Notes: generated by a model not told the origin, from the sequence alone. 64,000 bases of DNA from JACVCJ01 sp052437175 (GCA_052437175.1 JBQVOK010000005.1:259607-323606); one strand, 5' to 3'; positions 17,925 to 27,474 are shown, counted from the first letter of the stretch. Program-made: numbers and translations.

Positions 17925-19154
17925 TTAATGGGCGTGTCCGCCGCCGCTTTCGGTTTTTACCAGGTGACTCTGCAGGTAATAGGCACCGGATTTTACGATC
18001 TTCACTTTCGCAGGCAGCTCTTGCAGCGGCGTTACGCCGGTATAGCCCAGCTGGGTTACCCCGCTTTTTACTTCTACCCGGCGGAAGTGGATGCCGTGTT
18101 CATGTGCTTCGCCGCCTTCCTCATGGGCATCGGTATCTTCTTCCTCTTCCAGAACAAAAATGAACTCGCGTCCGTCGGCTTTGACAATAGCTTCCGAAGG
18201 CAGGGCAGGTACCTCGTTTACACCTACGTCGATGAGTGCATTTACGTACATACCCGGTATCAGCATCTGCCGGTCGTTGATGATGTCGGCATGTACGGCC
18301 ACCGATTTGGTCTCGTTCTCAAAGGCTTTACCCACGCTGAATATCCGGCCGCGGATCTCGGAATGGTCCTGGTTGGTAAGTACAAAACGCACGGTTTGTC
18401 CTTCTTTAACCTTGTAGAGATCTTTTTCGTATACTAATAAGTCTACGTGCATCTGTGAGTTGTCCACGATGGAAAAAAGAGGTTTCCCGGGCTCGGCATT
18501 GGTACCGATCTTTACGTTCACAGCCGTTATGTAGCCCGATATGGGAGCGGTAACCGAAACGGCGGAAACACTCTGTTCCGAAACAGGTATATGCATCAGC
18601 TCAAGCTGTTTGCCCAGGGAAGCGAAGCGGGCTTTTTCCGTTTCGTAATCGGCCTTCGTTTTTTCGTAGGTCTTGCGGGCATTTACCTGTTCCTGGTTCA
18701 GGACCTTCTGGCGTTCCAGCTCCGAAGTAAGGAATTCCAGGCTGCTTTTCGATGTGAAATAGGCTTCCTGCAGGCGGGTAAACTCCGGACTTTCCAGTGT
18801 GGCCAGGCGCTGTCCCTTACGTACATATTCGCCCTCGATCACGTCGATGCTTCGGATAAGTCCGCCGGTAAATACGGATACATCGGCCTGGTTCTGCGGA
18901 GGTAATTTCGTATATCCATTGGCATGGATCACTTCGCTGAGGTTCTTTTTCTCGAAACTTCCGAGTTGTATGCCCGAGGTCTTGTACTGAGCCTCGCTGA
19001 GTTCCACTTCGCGTTCGCCGCTTTCTGCACTTTCCGTGTCAGGGGTTTCGGCGCTGGTTTCCTGTGCCGCTTTCGGTTTGCGCAGGATAAAATACAGTGC
19101 GGTGCCCGATAAAAGAACGACCGCCAGTAGTATATAAATCGTTTTTGCTTTCAT
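17925..19154 (-). CDS. RND efflux periplasmic adaptor (CzcB/CusB-like)
   Basis: Membrane-fusion protein of 409 aa that bridges the RND pump and the outer-membrane channel. It has an N-terminal signal/anchor helix (IYILLAVVLLSGTALYFIL), a lipoyl-like half motif (VIHANGYTKLPPQNQ...), a helical hairpin (LQEAYFTSKSSLEFLTSELERQ onward), a second lipoyl half (VSVTAPISGYITAVNVKIG) and a beta-barrel domain. The C-terminus is His-rich (ESGGGHAH), with another His/Glu stretch (EEDTDAHEEGGEAHEHG) that probably binds metal. It starts 9 bp after the pump gene; the order pump-adaptor-ATPase supports one export route. Confidence 0.92.
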   Translation of the reverse strand: MKAKTIYILLAVVLLSGTALYFILRKPKAAQETSAETPDTESAESGEREVELSEAQYKTSGIQLGSFEKKNLSEVIHANGYTKLPPQNQADVSVFTGGLIRSIDVIEGEYVRKGQRLATLESPEFTRLQEAYFTSKSSLEFLTSELERQKVLNQEQVNARKTYEKTKADYETEKARFASLGKQLELMHIPVSEQSVSAVSVTAPISGYITAVNVKIGTNAEPGKPLFSIVDNSQMHVDLLVYEKDLYKVKEGQTVRFVLTNQDHSEIRGRIFSVGKAFENETKSVAVHADIINDRQMLIPGMYVNALIDVGVNEVPALPSEAIVKADGREFIFVLEEEEDTDAHEEGGEAHEHGIHFRRVEVKSGVTQLGYTGVTPLQELPAKVKIVKSGAYYLQSHLVKTESGGGHAH

Positions 19155-19163
19155 TGTAAATGC

Positions 19164-22100
19164 TTATAAATGGAGAAGGTAACGCAGGTTAATAACCGTA
19201 ATGTTCAGTCCGGACATGGCTTCGATGTAATTCATGCGGATATCCAGCGAGGTGCGGAGGGCCTGCAGGTATTCCACGTACGAAATATCGCCGTTTGCAT
19301 AGCTTTTGGAAGCGTTCTGTGCAATAACGGAGGCATTGGGCAGAGCCGATGTACGATAATATTCCAGCAGTTCTGTATAGTTGTCCCTGCGGTCCAGTTC
19401 CTGCTGATAACGGGTCTGCAGCGTTTGCAGGGTATACGCGGCATTGGTCTCTTCGGCCAGTACGCGGGTCTGGGCCGAACGGATGCGCGAAGCCTGTCCC
19501 ATGGGAAATAGAGGTAACGTAATACCTGCTGTAAAGCCTTGGAAACGTGGCCTGCCGTCGTATACCATCGTTTGTCCGCCTACGTTCTGTTCGCCGCTGA
19601 GTGATTGTATGTAGTAACCCGCTGTGATCCCGGGATACAACTGTGCTTTTTCGGTTTGCCGCGTCGCTTTGGCCAGTTCCACTTCCTGCAGGGCCAGCTG
19701 TAGGGCCGGATTGTTATGCAGCAGCGAGCTGTCGCGAAGGTCCGGGGCCTGCCATACGCTCAGTTCCCGTTCCTGTACCTCAAAATCGGTGCTGATACCC
19801 AGCAGTACTTTCAGTTTCGATTTTTCAATGCCGATCAGTACCTGGTTCTGGCGCAGCATACGCTGCATTTCCAGTTGCTGTGTTTCGGCCGTGGTTTTTT
19901 CGAGCAGTGTGATATCGCCGGTGTTGTAGCGCAGTCCGGCCGCCCTGACAAATGCCAGTAACAGGCTGTCGTGCGAGCGCAGCATACGGTTCTTTTCCTG
20001 CAGGTACAGTATGGTATTCCAGGAAGTACGTATGTTGTAGATCACATCCTGACGGGTAAGTCCCTCCTGCATCTGACTGCTTTTGATCCCTGCGGCGATC
20101 TCTTTTCTCCGTGCAGAAAAACCGAAGGGATTTATGTCCTGACTGATGCTGAAGTTCTGGTCGAAGGCCCGGGTATTGTACTGTCCGAACATGCCGTTGA
20201 TATTTGTCTGCGGCATGTCGAAGGCCGAAGCCTTCAGGTGTTCCTGTGCCTGGGTGCGCAGTTCGGCCGAACGTATCTGCAGGTTATTGCTGCTGCTGGT
20301 TTCAATGGCCTGCTGTAATGTGTATACGGGCAGGTCCTGCGCTGAAAGCGAAGGGAAGGTCAGCGCGAGCAGCAGTACGCTCAGTGCCGCTGTTTTTATG
20401 CGTTTCCCGAAGCCTTTTTCGGAATAGTAATACAGCACGGGCAGCACCACCAGGGTAAGCAGGGTGGCAGAGATCAGTCCGCCGATCACCACGGTGGCCA
20501 GCGGTTTCTGTACCTCAGCCCCGGCACTGTGACTCAGCGCCATGGGCAGGAAACCCAGCGAAGCCACGCCGGCGGTCATCAACACGGGACGCAGACGGAC
20601 CAGGGTGCCTTCTTTGATGCGGGCGATCACATCGTCCATACCGGCACTTTTCAGCTGGTTGAAATACCCGATGAGCACAATGCCGTTGAGTACCGCCACG
20701 CCAAACAGGGCAATGAAGCCCACACCAGCCGAAATACTGAAGGGCATACCCCGCAGCCAGAGTGCAAATACCCCGCCGATGGCCGAAAGCGGAATGGCCG
20801 TGAAAATAAGCAGGGACTGTTTTACCGATTTAAAGGTGAAGTACAGCAGTACAAAGATCAGTCCCAGGGCTACGGGCACGGCTATGGCCAGGCGTTTGTT
20901 GGCCTCGGTCAGGTTTTCGAACTGTCCGCCGTAGGTCACATAATAGCCCGGCGGCAGTTTCAGCTGAGCGTCCAGTTTTTTCTGTATATCGTTCACCACG
21001 CTTTGTACGTCGCGGTCGCGTACGTTAAAGCCAACCACAATACGGCGGCGGCCGTCTTCGCGGCTTATCTGCATGGGGCCGGGTTCGTATTTGATATCGG
21101 CCACCTGCTCCAGCGGTATCTGGTTGCCGGTGGGCAGGGTTACGTACAGGCTCTGCAGATCGCTGATGTCCTGCCGGCTGTCGGAAGCAAGGCGTACCAC
21201 CAGGTCGAAGCGTTTTTCGCCCTCGTAGACCACGCCGGCGGCTTCCCCGGCAAATCCCATGCGGATCACCCGGTTCAGGTCGCCCACATTAAGGCCGTAC
21301 AGGGCCAGTTTATCCTTGTTGTAGGTAACGGAGATCTGGGGCAGACCCGAAATGCGTTCGGCACGGGCGTCGCTTACGCCGTCCACATTGTTGATGAGGG
21401 CCAGCACTTCGTCGCCCTTGGCGGCCAGCATATCAATGTCCTCACCGAATATCTTGATGGCCACATCGCTGCGTACGCCGGTCATCAGTTCGTTAAAACG
21501 CATCTGTATCGGCTGCGAGAATTCGGTATTTACGCCTGGTATATCCTGCAGGGCCTCTTCCATTTTCTGCATAAGTTCCTCCTTGGTTTTTGCGGATGTC
21601 CATTCCTTTTTGTCCTTCAGGGTAATGATCATATCCCCGGCTTCCATCGGCATGGGATCGGTGGGTATTTCGGCACTGCCGATCTTGGTCACGATCATGC
21701 GTATTTCCGGGAAACGTTCGCGCAGGATCTGTTCGGCGCGCGTACTTACTTCCACTTCCTGCGAGAGCGAACTGCCCGATGAAATAATGAGGTGCGTGGC
21801 AATATCGCCCTCATCGAGCGTGGGGATGAACTCGCCGCCCAGGCGTTTGAATACGAAGAAGGCAATGAGAAACAAGGCCAGGGATGTAAGAACGATCACA
21901 CTTTTTACGCGCAGGGCACGGTCCAGCAGGGGCTGGTAAACACGGTTCACTTTTTCCATGATGCGGTCGCTGAAGGTCTTTTTGCTGCCGCCCTCTTTTT
22001 TTAGCACCAGGGAGGCCATCATAGGCACATAGGTGAGCGAAAGGATAAAGGCACCCAGTATGGCAAAAGAAACCGTCTGTGCCATAGGCTTGAACATTTT

Positions 22101-23507
22101 GCCCTCGATGCCGCTCAGGGCCAGTACGGGCAGGTACACGATCAGGATGATGATCTCTCCGAATGCCGCACTGCTGCGTATTTTTGATGCGGCGGTGTAC
22201 ACTTCTTCGTCCATGCGTTTTGCAGAGAGCTTGCCCGTTACGCCGGATTGCAGGCGGTGTACGATGGCCTCTACAATGATCACGGCTCCGTCCACGATCA
22301 GCCCGAAGTCGATGGCTCCCAGGCTCATCAGGTTGCCGCTTACGCCAAACAGCTGCATCATGCATACGGCAAAGAGCAGGGCCAGCGGAATAACGGAGGC
22401 TACTACCAGTCCGGCCCGCAGGTTACCCAGCAGCAACACCAGTACAAAGACCACGATCAGGGCGCCTTCGGCCAGGTTGGTCTCTACGGTGGATATGGCC
22501 TTGTTCACCAGTTTGGTGCGGTCGATGTAAGGTTCGATGGAAACGCCTTCGGGCAGGGTCTTTTTGATCTGTTCCATCTTGTCTTTTACGCGGGCTACTA
22601 CTTCGGCGCTGTTTTCGCCTTTCAGCATCAACACCATACCGCTTACTTCCTCGCCTTTACCGTCTTTGGTAACAGCTCCGTAACGTATGCCGCTGCCTTC
22701 GCGTACCAGGGCCACATCGCGGATCAGGATAGGAATACCGTTCTGGTTCTTTACCACGATCTTGCGGATATCTTCCAGGCCGTTCACCATGCCGATACCG
22801 CGTATAAAGTAGGCATAGGGTTTTTTATCGATATAGGCGCCGCCGGTGTTTTCGTTATTCCGCTCCAGGGCATCGAAAATCTCGGTGATGGTTACGTTCA
22901 TACTGCGGAGCTTGTCGGGCTCTACGGCAATCTCATATTGCTTCAGGTAACCGCCCAGTACGTTCACTTCGGCTACGCCGGGCGTACCGATCAGCTGCGG
23001 ACGTATGATCCAGTCCTGTATGCTGCGTAGTTCGGTGGCTGAATATCGGCTTTCGTAGCCTTTTTCGGGATACACCACATACTGGTATATCTCGCCCAGG
23101 CCGGTGCTTACCGGTGCCAGTTCGGGCCGGCCCAGGCGCTGTGGAATAATTTGTTCGGCCTCTTTCAGCCGTTCGGAGATCTGGGCCCGTGCCCAGTAAA
23201 TGTCTACGTCCTCTTCAAAAACAACGGTTACCACGCTGAGTCCGAAACGACTTATGGAGCGCAGCTCTACAATGCCGGGGATCATCTTTACCGATAATTC
23301 CACCGGGTAGGTGATGAACTGTTCTACTTCCTGTGTGGCCAGGGCCGGTGAAGTAGTAATGATCTGTACCTGGTTATTGGTGATGTCGGGCAGGGCGTCC
23401 ACGGGCAGTCTGCGCATGGAATAAATGCCGCTGAGCACCAGGGCCAGGGTGAATAAGCCGATGATGAACTTATTCCGTATACTGAATAAGATGATTTTGT
23501 CTAACAT
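19164..23507 (-). CDS. CzcA-type heavy-metal RND pump fused to TolC-type channel
   Basis: 1447 aa, where CzcA alone is about 1040. Residues 1 to ~1035 are a complete heavy-metal RND pump with the membrane motif DFGLIVDGAVIIVE, whose acidic residues mark divalent-cation (Zn/Co/Cd) transporters rather than the Cu/Ag CusA type. At about 1036-1057 comes KRIKTAALSVLLLALTFPS followed by LSA-QDL, which reads exactly like a Sec signal peptide. From about 1058 to the end is a TolC/CzcC-type outer-membrane factor with two long coiled repeats (for example NPALQLALQEVELAKATRQ). The polypeptide must end up in two membranes, so cleavage at the internal signal is likely. Such fusions are known in Bacteroidota. 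It sits 98 bp downstream of the DUF6660-like gene. Confidence 0.92.
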   Translation of the reverse strand: MLDKIILFSIRNKFIIGLFTLALVLSGIYSMRRLPVDALPDITNNQVQIITTSPALATQEVEQFITYPVELSVKMIPGIVELRSISRFGLSVVTVVFEEDVDIYWARAQISERLKEAEQIIPQRLGRPELAPVSTGLGEIYQYVVYPEKGYESRYSATELRSIQDWIIRPQLIGTPGVAEVNVLGGYLKQYEIAVEPDKLRSMNVTITEIFDALERNNENTGGAYIDKKPYAYFIRGIGMVNGLEDIRKIVVKNQNGIPILIRDVALVREGSGIRYGAVTKDGKGEEVSGMVLMLKGENSAEVVARVKDKMEQIKKTLPEGVSIEPYIDRTKLVNKAISTVETNLAEGALIVVFVLVLLLGNLRAGLVVASVIPLALLFAVCMMQLFGVSGNLMSLGAIDFGLIVDGAVIIVEAIVHRLQSGVTGKLSAKRMDEEVYTAASKIRSSAAFGEIIILIVYLPVLALSGIEGKMFKPMAQTVSFAILGAFILSLTYVPMMASLVLKKEGGSKKTFSDRIMEKVNRVYQPLLDRALRVKSVIVLTSLALFLIAFFVFKRLGGEFIPTLDEGDIATHLIISSGSSLSQEVEVSTRAEQILRERFPEIRMIVTKIGSAEIPTDPMPMEAGDMIITLKDKKEWTSAKTKEELMQKMEEALQDIPGVNTEFSQPIQMRFNELMTGVRSDVAIKIFGEDIDMLAAKGDEVLALINNVDGVSDARAERISGLPQISVTYNKDKLALYGLNVGDLNRVIRMGFAGEAAGVVYEGEKRFDLVVRLASDSRQDISDLQSLYVTLPTGNQIPLEQVADIKYEPGPMQISREDGRRRIVVGFNVRDRDVQSVVNDIQKKLDAQLKLPPGYYVTYGGQFENLTEANKRLAIAVPVALGLIFVLLYFTFKSVKQSLLIFTAIPLSAIGGVFALWLRGMPFSISAGVGFIALFGVAVLNGIVLIGYFNQLKSAGMDDVIARIKEGTLVRLRPVLMTAGVASLGFLPMALSHSAGAEVQKPLATVVIGGLISATLLTLVVLPVLYYYSEKGFGKRIKTAALSVLLLALTFPSLSAQDLPVYTLQQAIETSSSNNLQIRSAELRTQAQEHLKASAFDMPQTNINGMFGQYNTRAFDQNFSISQDINPFGFSARRKEIAAGIKSSQMQEGLTRQDVIYNIRTSWNTILYLQEKNRMLRSHDSLLLAFVRAAGLRYNTGDITLLEKTTAETQQLEMQRMLRQNQVLIGIEKSKLKVLLGISTDFEVQERELSVWQAPDLRDSSLLHNNPALQLALQEVELAKATRQTEKAQLYPGITAGYYIQSLSGEQNVGGQTMVYDGRPRFQGFTAGITLPLFPMGQASRIRSAQTRVLAEETNAAYTLQTLQTRYQQELDRRDNYTELLEYYRTSALPNASVIAQNASKSYANGDISYVEYLQALRTSLDIRMNYIEAMSGLNITVINLRYLLHL

Positions 23508-23605
23508 ATAAAACGCTTAATGAGTTTACAGGCCGCGGTACAACACGGTGTACGCGGAATCTCCCCGAAGTGCGTACCTCAGGGACAGAAAAAAAACAAA
23601 TACCA

Positions 23606-23935
23606 TTAAGCTATTTTAGGCGGTTGCCAGATGTTACCGTAAAAATCGGGACAGGCAGAAGAACGGTACAGGCTGTGGGCCTTTGTTTCTTCCTGCACAG
23701 GACTTTTGGGCTGGGGCAGGGGATTGCTGAAGCTGAGCTGAGAGATCTGCTGTCCGCAGCAGGAGCAGAGACAGAAAGAGGAACAGGCCTCGGTTTCGTG
23801 AGAATGGTCCTGGTGCGTATCGGCCTGAGCCACCTGTGAAGCCTGGGTATAATCGTCGCACTCCGTGCTGTCTGTACAGGGCAGACAGGCCAGTACGAAA
23901 ATGTATACGCTGAATATATAGGCCAGGTAGTTCAC
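23606..23935 (-). CDS. small Cys/His-rich exported protein (DUF6660-like)
   Basis: 109 aa starting at GTG 23935 (read as MNYLAYIFSVYIFVLACLPC); an upstream in-frame ATG at 24013 would add 26 residues upstream of the -7 element, so I prefer the GTG. There is one N-terminal hydrophobic segment ending in LACLPC, then an acidic/His stretch (HQDHSHETEACSSFCLC) and a CxCC motif (CSCCGQ). This is the pattern of the DUF6660 family, which commonly heads metal-efflux operons in Bacteroidota. It is probably a periplasmic metal-binding helper; no biochemical role is known to me. Confidence 0.7.
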   Translation of the reverse strand: MNYLAYIFSVYIFVLACLPCTDSTECDDYTQASQVAQADTHQDHSHETEACSSFCLCSCCGQQISQLSFSNPLPQPKSPVQEETKAHSLYRSSACPDFYGNIWQPPKIA

Positions 23936-23940
23936 GGAGT

Positions 23941-23948
23941 CAAATGTA
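23941..23948 (-). promoter_or_regulatory. -7 element TACATTTG of metal-efflux operon
   Basis: Exact TAnnTTTG on the leftward strand, 5 bp before the GTG at 23935. It predicts a leaderless or nearly leaderless transcript for the whole efflux operon. Confidence 0.6.
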
Positions 23949-23968
23949 GAAAATCCTGAGGAACTACC

Positions 23969-23985
23969 ATGCCACAAAGTTGCAT
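23969..23985. promoter_or_regulatory. candidate operator: 17-bp inverted repeat
   Basis: ATGCAACTTTGTGGCAT (leftward strand) has arms ATGCAAC and GTGGCAT that pair at six of seven positions. It ends 20 bp before the -7 element, over the expected -33 region, where a repressor or activator would act. No metal regulator gene is adjacent. Confidence 0.4.
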
Positions 23986-24020
23986 AAGTGCTTAATTTGC
24001 GACGATTTAACATTATAAAT

Positions 24021-24054
24021 GCCGGATCTCCCCCTGCAAGAGGAAAGACCCGGC
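24021..24054 (-). terminator. strong hairpin after sterol-reductase-like gene
   Basis: GCCGGGTCT...AGATCCGGC forms a stem of about 13 pairs, several G-T, 13 bp past the stop at 24068. Only a short T-rich tail (ATTTATAA) follows, so termination may be imperfect. It separates this gene from the efflux operon promoter. Confidence 0.55.
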
Positions 24055-24067
24055 AATCGGAATTCGT

Positions 24068-25684
24068 TTATACCTGCACTTCTTCGGCTTTTTTACCGCT
24101 GCGGTATTCCACGGCAGACACGCGTGCCTTGTGCGATACTTTGTCGTAAACTTCGTCGAAGGCGTTTTTACAGAGTGGAAGCAGGTTGCGCAGGTGGTCG
24201 TAGGTGCTGTGGTCGAACATCTGCCGGAACTGCTCGCGGCTCATCAGGGAACGGGCATACAGCGCCTGGTAGCCCTTGTTGGCGATCACGAAATTTTCCA
24301 GTTCGCGCAGGGCCCGGTCGCCGTTAAAGCCTTTTACTTTGGGCGTTCCGTAAGCGCCAATGTCCACAAAAAGGGTGTCTTTCTGTCCGTCGCTACGGGT
24401 AAAGGGATGCAGGAAGCCCGTGCCGCTCTCGTTGTCGTAAATGGCCATGGGCGAGAGCCAGAGCGGGTACAGGTTGTAATTTTCATGAAAATGCTCCAGC
24501 GATTCCTTCAGCAGGGAAACGGGCATCAGCATATCCTGCACCACGTGGTACTGTTCGCGCAGGCGGCGTGTGGTAGCGGTTTCGGTATATTTCATGAGCG
24601 AAATGCCCGGTGGCAGCGCCCAGCCCAGCAGTGCGCGGAACAGGGGGTGATTGCCAAACGGAATGATCTCGGCCATTTCCCAGAACAGGCTGCGGGTATG
24701 CCGGTGGTAATAGTGCCGCAGCGGAATGTATTCTACCGCCGACAGCCCGCTTTCCATAAAGGTTTCTACATGTTTGTAGAACCAGGGCTTGTAATAACGT
24801 CCGATGGCGTTTTTCTTTCCGTCGTCGTGCAGGTGGTCGGTCAGTTGCCCGGTCATGATCACGGCCCGGCCCGGCCCGTATACCAGGGCTTCTACAAAGT
24901 CGTTACGGCCTTTGTTGCGGCTTTCGGCCTCAAAGCGTGTACACAGTTCCTCCATACTGTATACCGGCTGGTAATGCAGACGCACGTACTTGCGGGCGGG
25001 AATAATGCGCAGTTCGGCTGCGGTGAGGAAGCCCAGCGTGCCGTGCGACCAGGGAACGGAGTAAAACAGTTCGGGATTTTCGGTGCGGGAGCAGTGCACT
25101 ACGCTGCCGTCGGCCGTCACCAGTTCAAAAGATTCGCAGATGTACTGGAACAGCCCGTATTTGTGACTGCTGCTTTCCACGCCGAAGCCCATAATGAGGC
25201 CGCCTACGGTAAGATCATCGAGCTCGGGCAGCACGGGCAGGGTCCAGCCTTTGGGGTTCAGCAGGGCGGTGATCTGGCCCATGGTCACCAGGGGTTCTAC
25301 CCGCACGGTTCCTTTGGTTTCGTCGATCTCAAGGATGTCCTGGAGTTTCACGTAAATACGGCGATGGGTCTTTTTGTACTTCGGTACCGAATCACTCATG
25401 GTGAACCAGCCCGAGCGGCCGGTGGTGAGTTTGCCCGGCGAACCTTCGGCGATCCAGCTGCGCAGCTGGTCCTGCACATGTTCCACCCGTTCGGCATGCC
25501 GCGCGGGAGCGCTGTGCATCCAGAACGAGAGGCGCCTGCGTATACGCAGAAGGGTGTTGTAGGTTACGGAAACGGGTAGAAGGAAAATGGTGGCGAACCA
25601 GCCCCGGTGATACGTAAGAATGTATTCGAACAGGTTAGAGGGTTTAAACTCCGCTTCAGGAGCAGTACTCGTAATTGCTTCCAT
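24068..25684 (-). CDS. DHCR24-like delta24-sterol reductase (FAD-binding)
   Basis: 538 aa. Homologues in animals (DHCR24/seladin-1) and plants (DWF1) use FAD and NADPH to reduce the C24-C25 side-chain double bond of sterols. The resemblance spans the whole length. It has a hydrophobic N-terminal segment (GWFATIFLLPVSV, 28-40), GRSGWFTMS (89-97), KYKKTHRRIYVKLQDILE (102-119), VRVEPLVTMGQITALL (128-142), LPVLPELDDLTVGGLIMG (149-166, FAD pocket), SSSHKYGLFQ, PWSHGTLGF, YYKPWF, then EYIPLRHYYHRHTRSLFWE and HVVQDML. These match animal DHCR24 as I remember it almost segment for segment, far closer than generic FAD oxidases. The substrate in this bacterium is unknown; no squalene epoxidase or oxidosqualene cyclase lies in the window. 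TATCTTTT upstream is a one-mismatch -7 element. Confidence 0.85.
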   Translation of the reverse strand: MEAITSTAPEAEFKPSNLFEYILTYHRGWFATIFLLPVSVTYNTLLRIRRRLSFWMHSAPARHAERVEHVQDQLRSWIAEGSPGKLTTGRSGWFTMSDSVPKYKKTHRRIYVKLQDILEIDETKGTVRVEPLVTMGQITALLNPKGWTLPVLPELDDLTVGGLIMGFGVESSSHKYGLFQYICESFELVTADGSVVHCSRTENPELFYSVPWSHGTLGFLTAAELRIIPARKYVRLHYQPVYSMEELCTRFEAESRNKGRNDFVEALVYGPGRAVIMTGQLTDHLHDDGKKNAIGRYYKPWFYKHVETFMESGLSAVEYIPLRHYYHRHTRSLFWEMAEIIPFGNHPLFRALLGWALPPGISLMKYTETATTRRLREQYHVVQDMLMPVSLLKESLEHFHENYNLYPLWLSPMAIYDNESGTGFLHPFTRSDGQKDTLFVDIGAYGTPKVKGFNGDRALRELENFVIANKGYQALYARSLMSREQFRQMFDHSTYDHLRNLLPLCKNAFDEVYDKVSHKARVSAVEYRSGKKAEEVQV

Positions 25685-25848
25685 ACACTTAAGAACTTTT
25701 GTTTAGGAAAAGATAGTAAAAGTTTCGCTAACATGCGCCTGCCACTGAAACTTTTGAGCGCGGAAAGTTCAGGCACAGATTTTTAGTTTACGGTATACGA
25801 TAGGGCGACGGATGTAGTTATATAGATCGACAATCAACATACTATACT

Positions 25849-27459
25849 ATGAAAAAATTTGCAAAGGCAGTCACTGCTTTTTTGCTGAGCGCTTTTTTGC
25901 CCTGCCTGAATGCACAGATCACGCTGGAACACACGTACACGGGTGACCTGCTGCGCCGTATCGAACTGGAAAATTCCGGGGAGAAATACTATGTATTTGA
26001 CCGGGCCGCTGCCGAACTCCGTTTTTATAATGCCGACCACAGTCCCTGGAAAACGGTGGCATTGATAAAAAGCCCGGGACAGCGTATAGAAAGTATTAAT
26101 TATGTAGGCGAAACCCGTATCGATCCGGATCCCGGACTGGAAATAGCATACACCTGTGCTCCGGAGCCGGGGGAGGTGGCTCTGTTCGAAAGTGTGGTTA
26201 TACAGGAGAACGGAACGGTTCTGTTTAGCCGTGCGAGTTCCGGCCCTTTATCCGCAAGTGTGCATGAAAATGAAAACCTTCCGGCCCGGTTTATTATAAA
26301 AGCGGCAACCGGGGCTTTTCCCGATTCTTTTCATGTATATACCTTATCCGGACTGCAATGGCAGCACAGCTATTATGGTAAAAATATGAAGCGGGTGTAC
26401 CTGGAAAATTCGGGTGAAAAATATTACCTCTTGAACCAGTCCGATTCGTATATAACGCTTTTTAATGCGGACCATACCTTATGGAAAGAAATACCCCTGC
26501 CGCATACACCGGGCCTGAGTGTGGAACGGATCGAGCATGTTTCGGAAACAAAGTTCAATACGGATGCACTGCTTGAGATCGGCTATCACAGTAAAAGCCC
26601 TACGGTGTCAGAAAGCCGCATTGTAAATGAACAGGGCACGGTCCTTTTTTCGTTGAATGAAACGCTGGGCAACGAACTTAGCCTGATCAGCGGACTGGAT
26701 GCCAAACTGATCGTGAGGCTGCTGCCTCTCGGGCATACCCGGATTTATTCTGTACCCGGACTGCAGGTAGAACATGAATATACATATACAGCCTCGGCCC
26801 TGAAGCGTATCCGGCTGGAGGGATCGGGCGAAAAGTACCAGGTGGTGGCCTTTCAGAATTCGTATATACGTCTGTTCAATGCGGATCATACTCCCTGGAA
26901 GCAGATCGGGATACAGATCCCTGCAGAGTATACCTCGGCCGGATTCATTCATCTTTCGGAGACCCGGCTCGATCCGGACAATCGTATCGAACAGATGTAT
27001 ATAATGGTAGCCTACCCCCCGCTTGCCCCGAAATCGCAGGGCTGGATAAGCAATGAAGATTACGAAAGCCTGCTTGTGATTCCCGGGGCACAGCAGATGA
27101 GCATCAGTGAAATTCCCGGTTTGTCCAATAAATTACTGGCTACGGTAGATACAAGTACCGATAACCTGCATGTATACAGCCTGCCTTCGTCTACCTATCT
27201 GGGAATGAGTCCCGAAGCCGCCCTGCCGGATGCTGTTTCTGTATATCCCAACCCGGCCAGCGGCAGCTTTGTGCTGGAAAGCGATAAAATTCTGAAAAAC
27301 GTATATATATCGTCGATGAACGGCGCTGTGGTGCAACAGATCAATGTATATACGAATAAAACAACGGTGGATATTTCGGGTCTGCGGTCCGGACTTTACA
27401 TAGTAAGCGGAAACCGGCAGGACGGAACACCCTTCCGTAAAAAGATCGTTGTACAGTAA
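25849..27459 (+). CDS. T9SS type A cargo with three ~145-aa repeats
   Basis: 536 aa secreted protein of unknown function. The signal peptide ends NA-QIT. Three repeats follow, each built around the pattern [E/Q]HxYxx...LKRIxLExSGEKY...FNADHTxWK (starting near residues 25, 165 and 305). The C-terminal 75 residues are a type A sorting domain (VSVYPNPASGSFVLESD, ending FRKKIVVQ). The repeats do not match a family I know; they look like all-beta blades or lobes. The gene sits between the DHCR24-like and EXPERA genes but on the opposite strand. Confidence 0.8.
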   Translation: MKKFAKAVTAFLLSAFLPCLNAQITLEHTYTGDLLRRIELENSGEKYYVFDRAAAELRFYNADHSPWKTVALIKSPGQRIESINYVGETRIDPDPGLEIAYTCAPEPGEVALFESVVIQENGTVLFSRASSGPLSASVHENENLPARFIIKAATGAFPDSFHVYTLSGLQWQHSYYGKNMKRVYLENSGEKYYLLNQSDSYITLFNADHTLWKEIPLPHTPGLSVERIEHVSETKFNTDALLEIGYHSKSPTVSESRIVNEQGTVLFSLNETLGNELSLISGLDAKLIVRLLPLGHTRIYSVPGLQVEHEYTYTASALKRIRLEGSGEKYQVVAFQNSYIRLFNADHTPWKQIGIQIPAEYTSAGFIHLSETRLDPDNRIEQMYIMVAYPPLAPKSQGWISNEDYESLLVIPGAQQMSISEIPGLSNKLLATVDTSTDNLHVYSLPSSTYLGMSPEAALPDAVSVYPNPASGSFVLESDKILKNVYISSMNGAVVQQINVYTNKTTVDISGLRSGLYIVSGNRQDGTPFRKKIVVQ

Positions 27460-27474
27460 AGATGTTCATGTCTC

